Program-made: the position numbers and the translations under genes
The notes under the pieces: model-generated
Databases searched by the model: none
Told to the model about the DNA's origin: nothing
Seen by the model: the letters and a program-made list of their open reading frames with translations, nothing else
Assembly: GCA_959598545.1 (NCBI GenBank)
Contig: CAUGFC010000117.1
Coordinates: 1 to 5,160 of the forward strand
Source of the DNA: an uncultured Olsenella sp.
GTDB taxonomy: Bacteria > Actinomycetota > Coriobacteriia > Coriobacteriales > Atopobiaceae
Direction: 5' to 3'
Length of the DNA: 5,160 nucleotides
Shown here: positions 5,066 through 5,160 of the stretch, in pieces
Numbering within the stretch: position 1 is the first letter of the stretch
Layout: the number at the start of each line of letters is the position of its first letter

Positions 5066-5160
5066 CGCCTGTGACCCCAGCCTCGTCTGACGATGCGCCT
5101 GTCGCCGCCGGCGGCGGGCGCATCGGCGTGTTCGACCTTGTGCGGGGCATCTCCGTCATA
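5062..5160 (+). CDS. N-terminal fragment of a probable membrane acyltransferase (HGSNAT/DUF1624 or acyltransferase-3 type), cut by the window edge
   Basis: An open frame of 33 codons starts at the ATG that shares ATGA with the lexA stop and runs off the window. After a low-complexity leader (about residues 1-19) it reads RIGVFDLVRGISVI (20-33). The D-x-x-R-G core followed by hydrophobic residues is typical of the first helix of multi-pass acyltransferases that modify cell-surface glycans. Both the heparan-alpha-glucosaminide acetyltransferase-like (DUF1624) and acyltransferase-3 families begin this way, so the family is tentative. No Shine-Dalgarno is visible, so translation is likely coupled to lexA and the gene co-transcribed with it. 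That is inferred from the overlap alone. Confidence 0.65.
   Translation, partial: MTPVTPASSDDAPVAAGGGRIGVFDLVRGISVI

Noticed and set aside
1..5160. Mobile element, CRISPR array, tRNA or rRNA
   Set aside because: No transposase or integrase frames, no regular repeat-spacer pattern, no cloverleaf or rRNA-like stretch was seen; all long intervals are filled by ordinary housekeeping genes.

Overview
The window is high-GC bacterial DNA carrying five genes on the minus strand, one complete gene on the plus strand, and the start of another plus-strand gene. Its centre is a divergent lexA locus. The order lexA / LysM-membrane protein / nrdR matches the actinobacterial arrangement (Mycobacterium lexA-Rv2719c-nrdR, Corynebacterium lexA-divS-nrdR). 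Together with the high GC, strong Shine-Dalgarno sites and NCS2 transporters, this suggests an actinobacterium. A Coriobacteriia-type genome is my best guess, but it is an inference and no rRNA is present to settle it.

Layout from the left: a perfect 10-bp hairpin (1-24) that probably terminates the leftward transcript; a uracil permease of the UraA/NCS2 family (58-1320, minus); an intrinsic terminator (1354-1383); an AzgA/PbuG-type purine permease (1395-2708, minus); a short intergenic hairpin (2750-2770); dUTPase (2781-3227, minus), overlapping by 8 nt the end of nrdR (3220-3669, minus); a 116-nt gap; a small one-pass membrane protein with a C-terminal LysM domain (3786-4226, minus); the divergent control region (4227-4417); lexA (4418-5065, plus); and the first 33 codons of a probable membrane acyltransferase joined to lexA by an ATGA overlap (5062 to the window edge).

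The control region is the most informative part. Two near-consensus promoters point in opposite directions and use the same A/T block (4315-4321) as their -10 elements. Each promoter's spacer holds one copy of the same 12-bp SOS-box-like sequence, and the two copies form an inverted repeat around the shared -10. A third SOS-box-like site overlaps a possible second lexA promoter. This predicts tight mutual control of lexA and the LysM protein by LexA.

The minus-strand genes fit one theme: an SOS-induced division inhibitor, the regulator of ribonucleotide reductase (NrdR), removal of dUTP (Dut), and uptake of purine bases and uracil. The locus can therefore be read as DNA-damage control next to nucleotide-pool control. 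No mobile elements, CRISPR arrays, tRNA or rRNA genes were seen, and no gene-free stretch exceeds 300 bases.
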